51,203 bases of DNA. Origin: Ruminococcus sp. Lineage in GTDB: Bacteria > Bacillota > Clostridia > Oscillospirales > Ruminococcaceae. The notes beneath the pieces were generated by a model. The model searched no databases, was not told the origin of the DNA, and worked only from the letters and a program-made list of their open reading frames with translations. The position numbers were made by a program, and so were the translations under genes. Below, piece by piece: positions 1 to 8,073 of the stretch. Within the stretch, counting starts at the first letter, position 1, and each line of letters starts with the position of its first letter. The stretch spans positions 1 to 51,203 of the forward strand of contig JAILFN010000112.1 of the NCBI GenBank assembly GCA_024697545.1, in the 5' to 3' direction.

Positions 1-1
1 C

Positions 2-640
2 AAGAACGGCAAGACCGTTTACACCGCGACCGTTAATTTCGACGGCAAGACCTACACCGACACTCTCACCGTAACGATCGGAAAGAAGGCTTACACCGCT
101 CCCGCAATCAGCTATCTGAAGGGCGACGGCGCAGTTAAGCTGAGCTGGAACGCTATCGAAGGCGCTGAGAGATATGCTATCGCAGGCTTTATCGACGGCA
201 AGTGGAAGCTGCTCAACAGAACGGAAGACACGAGCTTCATTCTCGAGAACCTGAATCCCGGTGAGCAGTACAAGGTGGCAGTAGTTGCAATGTTCGACGG
301 CGAGTACATCATGGACTTCTCGAACGCCATTACCGTAACACCCAAGCCCGCAGTTGCTTCCGTATATCCCAAGATCACCGAGATCGAGTATAACGAGCAG
401 TATCATCAGTTCAAGCTCAACTGGACCGAGGTGCCCAACGCTCAGAACTACGGCATCGCGGTATACCTGGCAGGCAAGTGGAAGATCCAGACCCAGTCGA
501 TCCCCGCAGGCACCACCAGCTACACCTCGCCCAAGCTTAAAGCTGGTCAGACCTACAAGATGATCGTTTGCGCGAAGGTAAACGGCAAGTGGGATCTCTC
601 CGCACTGAGCAGCAGAGCATTTTCGGTTACTGTGAAATAA
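2..640 (+). CDS. Secreted multi-module protein, 3' end only (two Fn3-like modules)
   Basis: The reading frame is open from the left edge of the window to a TAA, so the start and any catalytic domain lie outside. The visible 212 residues begin with the last strands of an upstream beta-rich domain, then a Fn3-like module (about residues 30-118, with LSWNAIEGAERYAI), then the roughly 90-residue C-terminal module (about 120-212) marked by YHQFKLNW and YGIAVYLAGKW. The same last module ends the GH5, PL1 and GH30 proteins in this window, which suggests another extracellular carbohydrate-active enzyme or surface protein. I believe the module corresponds to the CBM37-type module reported from Ruminococcus albus; that assignment is from memory. 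A strong terminator follows. Confidence 0.85.
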   Translation, partial: KNGKTVYTATVNFDGKTYTDTLTVTIGKKAYTAPAISYLKGDGAVKLSWNAIEGAERYAIAGFIDGKWKLLNRTEDTSFILENLNPGEQYKVAVVAMFDGEYIMDFSNAITVTPKPAVASVYPKITEIEYNEQYHQFKLNWTEVPNAQNYGIAVYLAGKWKIQTQSIPAGTTSYTSPKLKAGQTYKMIVCAKVNGKWDLSALSSRAFSVTVK

Positions 641-694
641 AGAGATCATGACATAACTTTGGACAACTTCTTTGATGACTGACTGTCATCAAGA

Positions 695-732
695 CCGACA
701 GCCCCCTCTTTCGAGGGGGTTGTTGGTTTTTT
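695..732 (+). terminator. Rho-independent terminator after the left-edge gene
   Basis: A 12-bp stem (695-706 with 715-726, including two G-U pairs) has a C-rich left arm and is followed by six T residues. The CCGACAG at the stem base recurs in the terminators at 3064-3099 and 7917-7954. Confidence 0.9.
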
Positions 733-900
733 GTGGGGGCGGACTGTGCGCGGGCGTTTGCATAGGTGTTGCGCTTTATTACCTTAAATATTTAATATTT
801 TTTATTAGAATTGTTATGAACGTAAGGCGAACTTGTTTAGCAAAAATGCTGCCCGTGAAAATTTTTACATCTAGGGATGGGCTTTGTTCATCAAAAGTCG

Positions 901-929
901 TTGACTTTTGTTTAAAAAAACTGTATAAT
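901..929 (+). promoter_or_regulatory. Sigma-A promoter of the GH5 gene
   Basis: TTGACT at 901-906, a 17-nt spacer and TATAAT at 924-929. The expected start of transcription, near 936, falls inside the palindrome at 934-957. Confidence 0.85.
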
Positions 930-933
930 TGAC

Positions 934-957
934 CCAGTGAAACAACGTTTTCATTGG
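934..957 (+). promoter_or_regulatory. LacI-type operator candidate at the GH5 transcription start
   Basis: An imperfect 24-bp palindrome. The outer arms CCA/TGG and TGAAA/TTTCA pair around a non-symmetric centre; the core is TGAAACAACGTTTTCA at 938-953. It resembles operators of LacI-family regulators (AACGTT centre flanked by A and T runs) and sits directly downstream of the -10 box, where a repressor would block initiation. A LacI-family gene lies at 35933-36943 with AAACGTTT sites in its own upstream region. Confidence 0.6.
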
Positions 958-977
958 GAGTTTATTCCCGCGCCGTG

Positions 978-1064
978 ATGTTCGGTCTTTGCGGCAGGGA
1001 AACCATGGCGAGGAAATTTCCGCGCAATACTGCGTTTTTGATGCGGAGAAGACCCGCCGAACAT
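978..1064 (+). promoter_or_regulatory. Folded 5' leader of the GH5 mRNA
   Basis: ATGTTCGG at 978-985 is complementary to CCGAACAT at 1057-1064, and the neighbouring TCTT can pair with AAGA just inside. Smaller G+C hairpins lie between. The leader is about 150 nt, long for a simple gene. I match it to no known riboswitch; it may only stabilise the message. Confidence 0.4.
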
Positions 1065-1085
1065 TTTAGAGAGGGGTAATATCCT

Positions 1086-3023
1086 ATGAAGAAGAAAAAC
1101 TGCGGACGAATCCTGTCCGTACTGTCCGCTGCGGCTCTCGCAGTAACTGCAATGGGCGCTCTGCCCGGCACAGACATCGAGGCTTCCGCTCTTTCGGGTA
1201 TGAATGCTCAGGGCATCGTATCTCAGATGAAGATAGGCTGGAACCTCGGCAACACGCTCGAGTGCAGCGGCACCGATCTGCCCATCACAGCATCGCCCAA
1301 GAAGTTCGCGACCGCTTGGGGTCAGCCCGCACCCAATGCCGACCAGTTCCAGGCTGTAAAAGATGCAGGCTTCAACACCGTTCGTATACCCGTTACCTGG
1401 TATGAGCACCTTGAGTGGGACAACAGCAAGCAGAGGTATCACGTTGAAGACAACTGGATGGATTACGTTAAGGAGACCGTTGATTACGCTTACGACAGAG
1501 ATATGTTCGTTATCCTGAACATTCATCACGAGGACTTCATCAACGTTTCCAAATTCACCGACGCTACCTACCGTGATGCTGAGCTCAAGCTGACAAGCAT
1601 CTGGACAGAGCTTGCAGAGGAGTTCAAGAATTACGACCAGCACCTCATCTTTGAGGGTATGAACGAGCCCCGCCAGACAGGCAACTCTGCCGTATCAGAA
1701 TGGGGTAACGGTTCGGGCGATGGCGGCTACACCTGGCAGTACATCAACAACCTGAACGCGGCTTTTGTAAATACTGTCCGCAGCCAGGGCTCCAGCCAGA
1801 ACAAAGAGCGTCTGCTGATGCTTCCCGGATACTGCGCTTCCAACGACAGAACAGCTATATCCAATATAGCTATACCTTCCAACGCAGGTAATGTTGCACT
1901 TTCGGTACACGCTTATTCGCCTTATTACTTCACGATGGCTACAGATGATAAGGCAAATCACAACTATCCCGGCGCTTCCGGATGGGGCGGCGACTACTCT
2001 TCCGAGCTGAATGATATGTTCAATTATCTCGGCGATCTTCAGAACCAGAAGGGTGTGCCGATAATCATCGGAGAGTTCTCTGCTTCCGACTTCAACAACA
2101 CCACACAGCGCGTAAACTGGGCTACCGACTATCTGACTAAGGCTAAGGCTAAGGGTATCCCCTGCGTTCTTTGGGACAACAACGTTACCTACAACGGCAG
2201 CGGCGAAGCTCACGGTTATCTGTACCGCAAGGGCTGCACATGGTATCCCGACTCCAAGCCCGTTATCAAGGCTATGATGGACGTTTACGGCATCAGCTCC
2301 AAGCTGCCCGATTACTATGAGATCACCGATCCTCCGTTCAGCTGGTCCAATGTTACCATCGGTTCCGACTGGGTAGAGCTGTTCAAGGACACCAGCGGCA
2401 AGAAGCTTGAAGCGTGGAAGAACTTTACCGTTTCCAACTGGAAGCAGTATGCTAACGATAATTACGATTTCGTACTCTTCTATGAATCCGATCAGGCTCC
2501 CGAGCTGGTACTCATGGACGTTGATGCTTCGACCTGGAACCGCATTGCTTCCGGCGATGACAGCGATACTCTCTATACAAAGAAGTTCAGCTATGCTGAC
2601 ATTACTGCTGCACTCGGCAGTCAGTCTGTAAGCAACATGGACGAGCTCTTCGTAAGCGCTACCATGAGCAGCTTGACTGCTTACGGTCTGTATGCAGTTC
2701 CGAAGAATTCCTCTCATCAGGATCCCGATCCTCAGCCCGTCTACAACACCTATCCCACCAACATCAGCGTTGAGACCAACTCTACCTATCACCAGATCAG
2801 ATTTACCTGGGACAGCGTACAGAATGCTGACAGATACGGCATCGCTGTATATCTGGCAGGCAAGTGGAGGATCCAGACTCAGTCTCTCACCTCTACTTCC
2901 TACACCAGCCCCAAGAACATGACTCCCGGCAAGTCCTACAAGGTGGCTATCGCTGCAAGAGTCAATGGCGTATGGGACGTTGCGGGCGCAATCGGCCATG
3001 CTGTCAACGTTACCGTAAGGTAA
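1086..3023 (+). CDS. Secreted GH5 endoglucanase with C-terminal CBM37-like module
   Basis: A 645-residue exported glycoside hydrolase expected to cut internal beta-1,4-glucan bonds outside the cell. Residues 1-36 form a signal peptide (KKK, hydrophobic stretch, alanine-rich end). The GH5 barrel spans about 40-400, with GWNLGNTLEC (51-60), NTVRIPVTW (97-105), NIHHED (145-150), the acid/base Glu194 in GMNEPR and the nucleophile Glu330 in IIIGEF. This pattern suggests subfamily GH5_4. About residues 410-540 form a beta-rich domain I cannot name. The last 90 residues are the shared C-terminal module with YGIAVYLAGKW. The ATG is preceded by GAGGGG. The gene is monocistronic, with its own promoter, a likely operator and a terminator. 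Beta-glucanase or xyloglucanase activity is also possible, since GH5_4 is promiscuous. Confidence 0.93.
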   Translation: MKKKNCGRILSVLSAAALAVTAMGALPGTDIEASALSGMNAQGIVSQMKIGWNLGNTLECSGTDLPITASPKKFATAWGQPAPNADQFQAVKDAGFNTVRIPVTWYEHLEWDNSKQRYHVEDNWMDYVKETVDYAYDRDMFVILNIHHEDFINVSKFTDATYRDAELKLTSIWTELAEEFKNYDQHLIFEGMNEPRQTGNSAVSEWGNGSGDGGYTWQYINNLNAAFVNTVRSQGSSQNKERLLMLPGYCASNDRTAISNIAIPSNAGNVALSVHAYSPYYFTMATDDKANHNYPGASGWGGDYSSELNDMFNYLGDLQNQKGVPIIIGEFSASDFNNTTQRVNWATDYLTKAKAKGIPCVLWDNNVTYNGSGEAHGYLYRKGCTWYPDSKPVIKAMMDVYGISSKLPDYYEITDPPFSWSNVTIGSDWVELFKDTSGKKLEAWKNFTVSNWKQYANDNYDFVLFYESDQAPELVLMDVDASTWNRIASGDDSDTLYTKKFSYADITAALGSQSVSNMDELFVSATMSSLTAYGLYAVPKNSSHQDPDPQPVYNTYPTNISVETNSTYHQIRFTWDSVQNADRYGIAVYLAGKWRIQTQSLTSTSYTSPKNMTPGKSYKVAIAARVNGVWDVAGAIGHAVNVTVR

Positions 3024-3063
3024 TATACCACTGCGCGAAAGCACAGCTGCAAATGTGATATCA

Positions 3064-3099
3064 GACCGACAGTTTCGTTTGGAGCTGTCGGTCTTTTTT
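3064..3099 (+). terminator. Rho-independent terminator of the GH5 gene
   Basis: A perfect 9-bp stem, GACCGACAG at 3064-3072 with CTGTCGGTC at 3085-3093, followed by TTTTTT. Confidence 0.92.
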
Positions 3100-3398
3100 G
3101 CCTGCCGATAGCGGGCGGGGCGGCTGATATAACATTCTTATACTTCGGGCTTCTGTCGGGGAATATAGTTGACGATGAATATATATGACAATATTAAACC
3201 GCAATTTTCCACGGTTTACCAACAGGCGGACAGCGGTTCGCTTTATGCCTGCGTTTGATGGGCGGACATATCAAAACAGCATGAAAACAGAGTGTTTTGA
3301 TGTTGTGATGATAATTTGAATAATTTTCACTTCGATGAAAATACACAATTAATAACACCTGCTGCGTATATTTTTTAGAAAATTTTAATTTAATTATT
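3100..3398. other. AT-rich intergenic region upstream of the pectate lyase promoter
   Basis: No gene seen. Two short inverted repeats are present: TCAAAAC/GTTTTGA around 3271-3300, and ATTTTCA at 3323-3329 with TGAAAAT at 3336-3342. The second lies upstream of the pectate lyase promoter and could be a regulator site, but it has no support beyond symmetry. Confidence 0.35.
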
Positions 3399-3427
3399 TA
3401 AAAAAATAAGCAATGTTGTGGTATCAT
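3399..3427 (+). promoter_or_regulatory. Extended -10 promoter of the pectate lyase gene
   Basis: TGGTATCAT, an extended -10 with TATCAT at 3422-3427, with only a weak A-rich -35 region. The string TTGTGGTATCATT is nearly identical to the promoter of the AraC gene (8003-8031). Confidence 0.5.
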
Positions 3428-3448
3428 TGATTTCAAAAGGGAGAATAT

Positions 3449-3469
3449 ATGAAAAAAGCTTCTTCCTGA
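3449..3469 (+). CDS. Six-codon upstream ORF (MKKASS) in the pectate lyase leader
   Basis: An ATG preceded at good distance by AAAAGGGAG opens a six-codon frame ending in TGA, about 15 nt after the predicted transcription start and 69 nt before the pectate lyase ATG. The ribosome binding site is at least as good as that of the main gene. It could be a leader peptide affecting leader structure, or chance. No attenuator hairpin was found downstream. Confidence 0.3.
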   Translation: MKKASS

Positions 3470-3538
3470 CGGTAAAAAAGAACGAAAAGAAAATGTCGGC
3501 ATTGTGCCGCAGACTAATTAACAGGAGTGTGAAATATC

Positions 3539-6500
3539 ATGAAAGCAAGGATCGGAAAGAAATCATTGGCTATGATGATGGCGACAGCAGTTGCAGCTTC
3601 ATCGGTAGGTGCCTGCGGCAGCGGGCTGGAGGGGATCATCCCCTTTGTAAACTCGGGTATCATCGCGAGTGCTGCAAGCACTTCGTCGGTATCCGTGACC
3701 GCATCTTCGGGCTATGCTGAAGGCGCATACGCAGAATGGCAGGCTGTAACGGGTGCATCGGGGTATAACGTTTATGCCGACGGCGTAAAGATAGACAGTA
3801 TGCTGATAAGGCAGTATGCTTCCTGCTTCCGCGCCGATGCTATCGGTCTGAAGGCAGGCAGTCATACCCTCAAGATCGTCCCCATCATCAGCGGCAGGGA
3901 GGACACCTCAAAGGCGGCTGAGGCAAAGGTGAACGTTACCGCTCACGACCGTTCGGGCTTTGCGTTCGTAAACGGTTCGGCTTCGGGCGCTTACAACAGC
4001 GACGGTACCCTCAAGAGCAACGCTACCGTAGTATACGTCACCAATTCAAATAAGGATACCGTGACCGTTACTCTTCCCAACAAGAGCGGTACTGCGACCT
4101 CTCTCGTGGGCGTGCAGAATATCCTGACCAACTTAAAGAGCAATTCCAAGGTAGGCCCCGTATGTATCCGCTTTATCGGAAATATCGAGGACCCCGCAAA
4201 TATGCCCAGCGGTGATCTTTACATCGACGCCGTGACCTGCGGTCTGACCATCGAGGGCATCGGCAAGGACGCTACCATAAACGGCTTCGGCTGCGTTATC
4301 AAGAATTCCTCGAACATTGAGGTACGCAACCTCGGATTCATGAACTGCAACAGCTCCGAGGGCGATAACGTCGGACTTCAGCAGAAGAACGATCATGTTT
4401 GGGTACACCACTGCGATATGTTCTACGGCGACGCAGGCTCCGATGCCGATCAGGTTAAGGGCGACGGCGCACTTGATACCAAGACCTCTACCTACATCAC
4501 CCATTCCTACAACCACTTCTGGGACAACGGAAAGTGCAATCTTCAGGGCATGAAGTCGGAGACTACCGATAACTACATAACCTACCACCACAACTGGTAT
4601 GACCATTCAGATTCACGTCACCCCAGGATCCGCACCTGCTCGGTACATATCTATAACAACTACTTCGACGGCAACGCGAAGTATGGCGTCGGAATGACTC
4701 TGGGCGGTTCGGCATTTGTTGAGAACAACTATTTCCGCAACTGCAAATACCCGATGCTCATATCCATGCAGGGTTCCGATAACGCTACAGGCGGCACATT
4801 CTCGGGCGAGAACGGCGGTATCATAAAGTCCTTCAACAATACCGTGACAGGCGACCTGACAAAGGGCTATGTCACCTATCAGCAGAACTCCACCGATTTT
4901 GACGCTTACGAGGCAAGCAGCGCTACCGAAAAGGTACCTTCTTCCGTAACAGCTAAGCAGGGCGGCACTACTTACAACAACTTCGATACCTCGAGCGTTA
5001 TGTACAGCTACACCGCACAGTCGCCGAGCGATGTAGTCTCGACCGTTACCGCAAACGCAGGCCGTGTACAGGGCGGCGACTTCAAGTGGAAGTTCGATAA
5101 CTCCGTTGACGACGCAAGCTATGCTGTAAATACTTCGCTCAAAGCGGCGCTGAAGTCCTACAAGGATTCCATCATTGCCGTAGGCTCGGGCTTCTCCGAT
5201 TCCACAGATCCTTCGAGCGGTCAGCCTTCCGATTCTTCCAGTTCGAGCTCTGCTCCCGCTTCATCGTCGTCCGGCAACAGCTCTTCGAGCAGCTCTCAGG
5301 GCAGTTCTCAGGGAAATACTTCCGCAACATATGTGCATAACTTCACAAAGGACGGCATTTCCAGCAGCTTCTTCTCCATAAGCGGCAACCTGTCCACCCA
5401 GAAGGGTACCGTAAACTACGACGGACAGACACTTACCCAGTGCCTGAAGATGGAGAGTGCTACCGGCATAAGCTTCAATGCGCCTTCTTCGGGCAAGCTG
5501 ACTCTCGTGTTCGTCGAGAGTGCTGCGACCATCAAGCTCGACGGCACCAAGCTCACTGCATCTAACGGCGTCATCACCGCAGACGTTTCGGCAGGCAGCC
5601 ACAGTCTTACCAAGGCTGATTCGGTGAACCTGTTCTATATGTCCCTCGCTACATCGGGCGGCACTTCTACTCAGCCCGATGACAGCAGCTCGCAGGGCAG
5701 CTCTTCTTCCACCAATGATTCAAGCTCTACTGCCGATCCCTCTTCAAGCTCTCAGGGCTCGAACGTTGAGCTCAACGGCATCAAGGCTGTAAGCGCAGGC
5801 GGCTGGAACGAGATGCTCTATGTAGTATTCTCGGGTATAAAGGATTCCGACGTTACGGGCGTTTCCTATTCGGGCACGACCTCGGGCAAGCTCACGGGCG
5901 ATGACCTGAAATATCTTGTACGCGACACCTCCGCGGGTGTCAGAATAGATATCCCCGGCATTCCCGCAGGCACCTATTCGGTATCCGTCACCACATCAAA
6001 GGGCACCGTTACCCAGAGCGCTCTTTCGGTAAACGAGCAGGATCGTTCGGGATATGCACACTACAATTACAGCGATGGTGTGGGCGCTTACAAGGATAAC
6101 GGCGCACTCAAGTCCAACGCCATCGTGCTTTATGTCACCAATGAAAATAAGGATACAGTTTCTGTTACCTCCAAGGACGGCACTACCGTTACCGGTATCG
6201 GCAATATCCTTAACTCCGCAGGTCAGGACGCAGGCAGCGGAACAACATCCAACGGCGGCAAGGCTAACTCCAACAAGGGTATCATCAAGAAGCTGGCACA
6301 GGACGGTACACCGCTGGTAGTTCGTATCATCGGCGATGTAAAGGCTCCTTCGGGTCTGACTGCATATGACTCTGTTGACTACGGCGGGTCTGTCGGCGAC
6401 AACGGCTACATGGCAAGAATGAAGTCGGGCAAGGACATCACCATCGAGGGTATCGGTCCCGATGCTGTTGTAAACGGCTGGGGCTTCCACTTCATGTGCG

Positions 6501-7576
6501 AATCTTCTGCTCCTTCTTACGGCAAGAGCTTTGAAGTAAAGAACATCGCATTCAAGAACGTTCCCGAAGACTGCATCGGTATGGAGGGCGTTCAGGAAAG
6601 CTCTACTCTGTCCGCTCCCGTTGAGAGATGCTGGATCCATAACTGCGAGTTCTATGCACCTTCTATCTCCAACCCCGCAGAGTCTGACAAGGCTGGCGGC
6701 GACGGTGCCTGCGACTTCAAGCGCGGCCTGTATTTCACCAACAGCTACTGCTACTATGAGGGCTACCACAAGACAAACCTCGTTGGTGCGTCCGACAGCA
6801 ACCTTCAGTTCCACCTGACCTACCACCACAACTACTGGAACAAGTGCGAAGCGAGAGGACCTCTTGCTCGTCAGGCCAACATCCATATGTACAACAACAT
6901 ATTCAGCGGTCAGACCAGCTACTGCATGAACCCCAGAGCTAATGCTTACATCTTCTCCGAATACAATATATTCGACAACTGCAAGAACCCGATGCAGGTA
7001 AAGCTCGGCGCAGTAAAGAGCTATAACGATGTCCTCAACAACTGCACGGGCGACATGAACGGCACTGTTGTGACCTCGAAGAGCACAAAGGTAGACACCG
7101 ACTGCAAGTACGCGAACTTCGATACCGATTCTTCCGTCAGCTACATTCCCTCGAACGGATACTTCCTCCAGACCGACACTTCAAAGCTTTCTTCTTACTT
7201 TGATATCTACGGCGGTTCGATGGACGAGAGCAACACCGTAAACGGCAAGACCTCCTATGAGGGTTCGCAGTCTCAGGATCCCACACCCACTAATGTTTGC
7301 CCCGTTATCAGCAACGTTGAGTACAGCACTCAGTATCATCAGGTAAGATTCACCTGGGAGCCTGTAAGCGGCGCTCAGAACTATGGTATCGCGGTATATC
7401 TCGCCGGCAAGTGGAGAGTACAGACCCAGAGCATTGCGGCTTCTGCAACAAGCTACACCACTCCGAAGAACTTGACCCCCGGCAAGACCTACAAGGTAGC
7501 GATCGCTGTTAAGGTAAACGGAACATGGGGCGTTGCGGCAGCTATCAAGAACGCTGTTACCGTCACCATACAGTAA
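3539..7576 (+). CDS. Secreted tandem pectate lyase (two PL1 domains) with CBM37-like C-terminus
   Basis: A 1345-residue extracellular polysaccharide lyase expected to cleave polygalacturonate by beta-elimination. An N-terminal export signal (1-48) contains a possible lipobox (VGAC, Cys26) and a second hydrophobic run ending IIASAAS, so lipoprotein or free secretion are both possible. Next come a small beta domain (50-135), a first PL1 beta-helix (about 137-550) with the catalytic R-x-P-x-x-R motif RHPRIR at 360-365 followed by VHIYNN, a Ser-rich linker (553-596), a beta-sandwich module (597-700), a second Ser-rich linker, another beta domain, a second PL1 helix (about 845-1245) with RGPLAR, and the shared C-terminal module (1255-1345). 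Both lyase domains keep the motif arginines. The two helices diverge strongly, so different specificities are likely. The ATG follows AGGAG. Confidence 0.93.
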   Translation: MKARIGKKSLAMMMATAVAASSVGACGSGLEGIIPFVNSGIIASAASTSSVSVTASSGYAEGAYAEWQAVTGASGYNVYADGVKIDSMLIRQYASCFRADAIGLKAGSHTLKIVPIISGREDTSKAAEAKVNVTAHDRSGFAFVNGSASGAYNSDGTLKSNATVVYVTNSNKDTVTVTLPNKSGTATSLVGVQNILTNLKSNSKVGPVCIRFIGNIEDPANMPSGDLYIDAVTCGLTIEGIGKDATINGFGCVIKNSSNIEVRNLGFMNCNSSEGDNVGLQQKNDHVWVHHCDMFYGDAGSDADQVKGDGALDTKTSTYITHSYNHFWDNGKCNLQGMKSETTDNYITYHHNWYDHSDSRHPRIRTCSVHIYNNYFDGNAKYGVGMTLGGSAFVENNYFRNCKYPMLISMQGSDNATGGTFSGENGGIIKSFNNTVTGDLTKGYVTYQQNSTDFDAYEASSATEKVPSSVTAKQGGTTYNNFDTSSVMYSYTAQSPSDVVSTVTANAGRVQGGDFKWKFDNSVDDASYAVNTSLKAALKSYKDSIIAVGSGFSDSTDPSSGQPSDSSSSSSAPASSSSGNSSSSSSQGSSQGNTSATYVHNFTKDGISSSFFSISGNLSTQKGTVNYDGQTLTQCLKMESATGISFNAPSSGKLTLVFVESAATIKLDGTKLTASNGVITADVSAGSHSLTKADSVNLFYMSLATSGGTSTQPDDSSSQGSSSSTNDSSSTADPSSSSQGSNVELNGIKAVSAGGWNEMLYVVFSGIKDSDVTGVSYSGTTSGKLTGDDLKYLVRDTSAGVRIDIPGIPAGTYSVSVTTSKGTVTQSALSVNEQDRSGYAHYNYSDGVGAYKDNGALKSNAIVLYVTNENKDTVSVTSKDGTTVTGIGNILNSAGQDAGSGTTSNGGKANSNKGIIKKLAQDGTPLVVRIIGDVKAPSGLTAYDSVDYGGSVGDNGYMARMKSGKDITIEGIGPDAVVNGWGFHFMCESSAPSYGKSFEVKNIAFKNVPEDCIGMEGVQESSTLSAPVERCWIHNCEFYAPSISNPAESDKAGGDGACDFKRGLYFTNSYCYYEGYHKTNLVGASDSNLQFHLTYHHNYWNKCEARGPLARQANIHMYNNIFSGQTSYCMNPRANAYIFSEYNIFDNCKNPMQVKLGAVKSYNDVLNNCTGDMNGTVVTSKSTKVDTDCKYANFDTDSSVSYIPSNGYFLQTDTSKLSSYFDIYGGSMDESNTVNGKTSYEGSQSQDPTPTNVCPVISNVEYSTQYHQVRFTWEPVSGAQNYGIAVYLAGKWRVQTQSIAASATSYTTPKNLTPGKTYKVAIAVKVNGTWGVAAAIKNAVTVTIQ

Positions 7577-7627
7577 GGCGCGACGATCATTTTACACCAA
7601 CAAAAGATCTCCGATATATGAAACACT

Positions 7628-7670
7628 AAAAAGGGAAGCCTCTCGTATCATGCGAGGGGTTTTCCTTTTT
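7628..7670 (+). terminator. Rho-independent terminator of the pectate lyase gene
   Basis: A long stem: AAAAAGGGAAGCCTCTCG (7628-7645) pairs with CGAGGGGTTTTCCTTTTT (7653-7670), with a G-U pair, and ends in five T residues. Confidence 0.9.
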
Positions 7671-7740
7671 GCATATTATACATATCTCGTGCGAAAACTT
7701 GAACATATTATACAAAAAAGCTTTCACGCTCAGGAAAAAC

Positions 7741-7769
7741 TTGACAAATTGCGGAATATGTGATATAAT
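7741..7769 (+). promoter_or_regulatory. Consensus promoter of an orphan transcript
   Basis: TTGACA at 7741-7746, a 17-nt spacer and TATAAT at 7764-7769, with an extended TGA before the -10. It does not lead to an annotatable gene before the terminator at 7917-7954. Confidence 0.85.
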
Positions 7770-7775
7770 TTTGAA

Positions 7776-7954
7776 TATAATGAGGAACTTCGGAACGATC
7801 TGTGAATATTTTGTACAGCGGCGATCCTATGAAGTGAACTTTATTGACTGAACGAAACAGCCGAGGATAGCAGGTATTCTCTTATTCTCCTTAATATCAT
7901 CGGTCAGATCCGATGGAAAACCGACAGCTTCTTGTGTGGGGCTGTCGGTTTTTT
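7776..7954 (+). ncRNA. Candidate small RNA, about 180 nt
   Basis: A consensus promoter (7741-7769) and a strong terminator (7917-7954) bracket about 180 nt. The only frame starting inside is 23 codons with its ATG almost at the transcription start and no ribosome binding site. A 6-bp hairpin (CATCGG 7898-7903 with CCGATG 7910-7915) precedes the terminator. The AraC gene downstream has its own promoter beyond the terminator, so this is not its leader. The size would fit 6S RNA, but I could not draw the long closing stem and bubble of 6S with confidence. Confidence 0.55.
7917..7954 (+). terminator. Rho-independent terminator of the candidate small RNA
   Basis: AACCGACAGC pairs with GCTGTCGGTT around a 12-nt loop and ends in a T run (7949-7954). 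Confidence 0.9.
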
Positions 7955-8002
7955 GTCTGCACATTTCTTGAAAGATCGGTTTCAAATTTTACTTTTCCGT
8001 AT

Positions 8003-8031
8003 TGATTTATATGTCGTTTTGTGGTATCATT
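8003..8031 (+). promoter_or_regulatory. Promoter of the AraC regulator gene
   Basis: TTGATT at 8003-8008, a 17-nt spacer and TATCAT at 8026-8031, with TGG extending the -10. Confidence 0.75.
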
Positions 8032-8073
8032 AAAAATAGAACAAACCTATTTCTCAGAAAGGAATGACCGCGC

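Noticed and set aside
1695..3044. Long minus-strand open frame (449 codons) opposite the GH5 gene
   Set aside because: It is antisense to a clear GH5 coding sequence with catalytic motifs; no ribosome binding site or recognisable protein features.
5215..5330. Repetitive Ser-codon tracts in the pectate lyase gene considered as a CRISPR-like or satellite repeat
   Set aside because: They encode Ser-rich linkers in frame between domains and have no regular repeat-spacer structure. No CRISPR array was found in the window.
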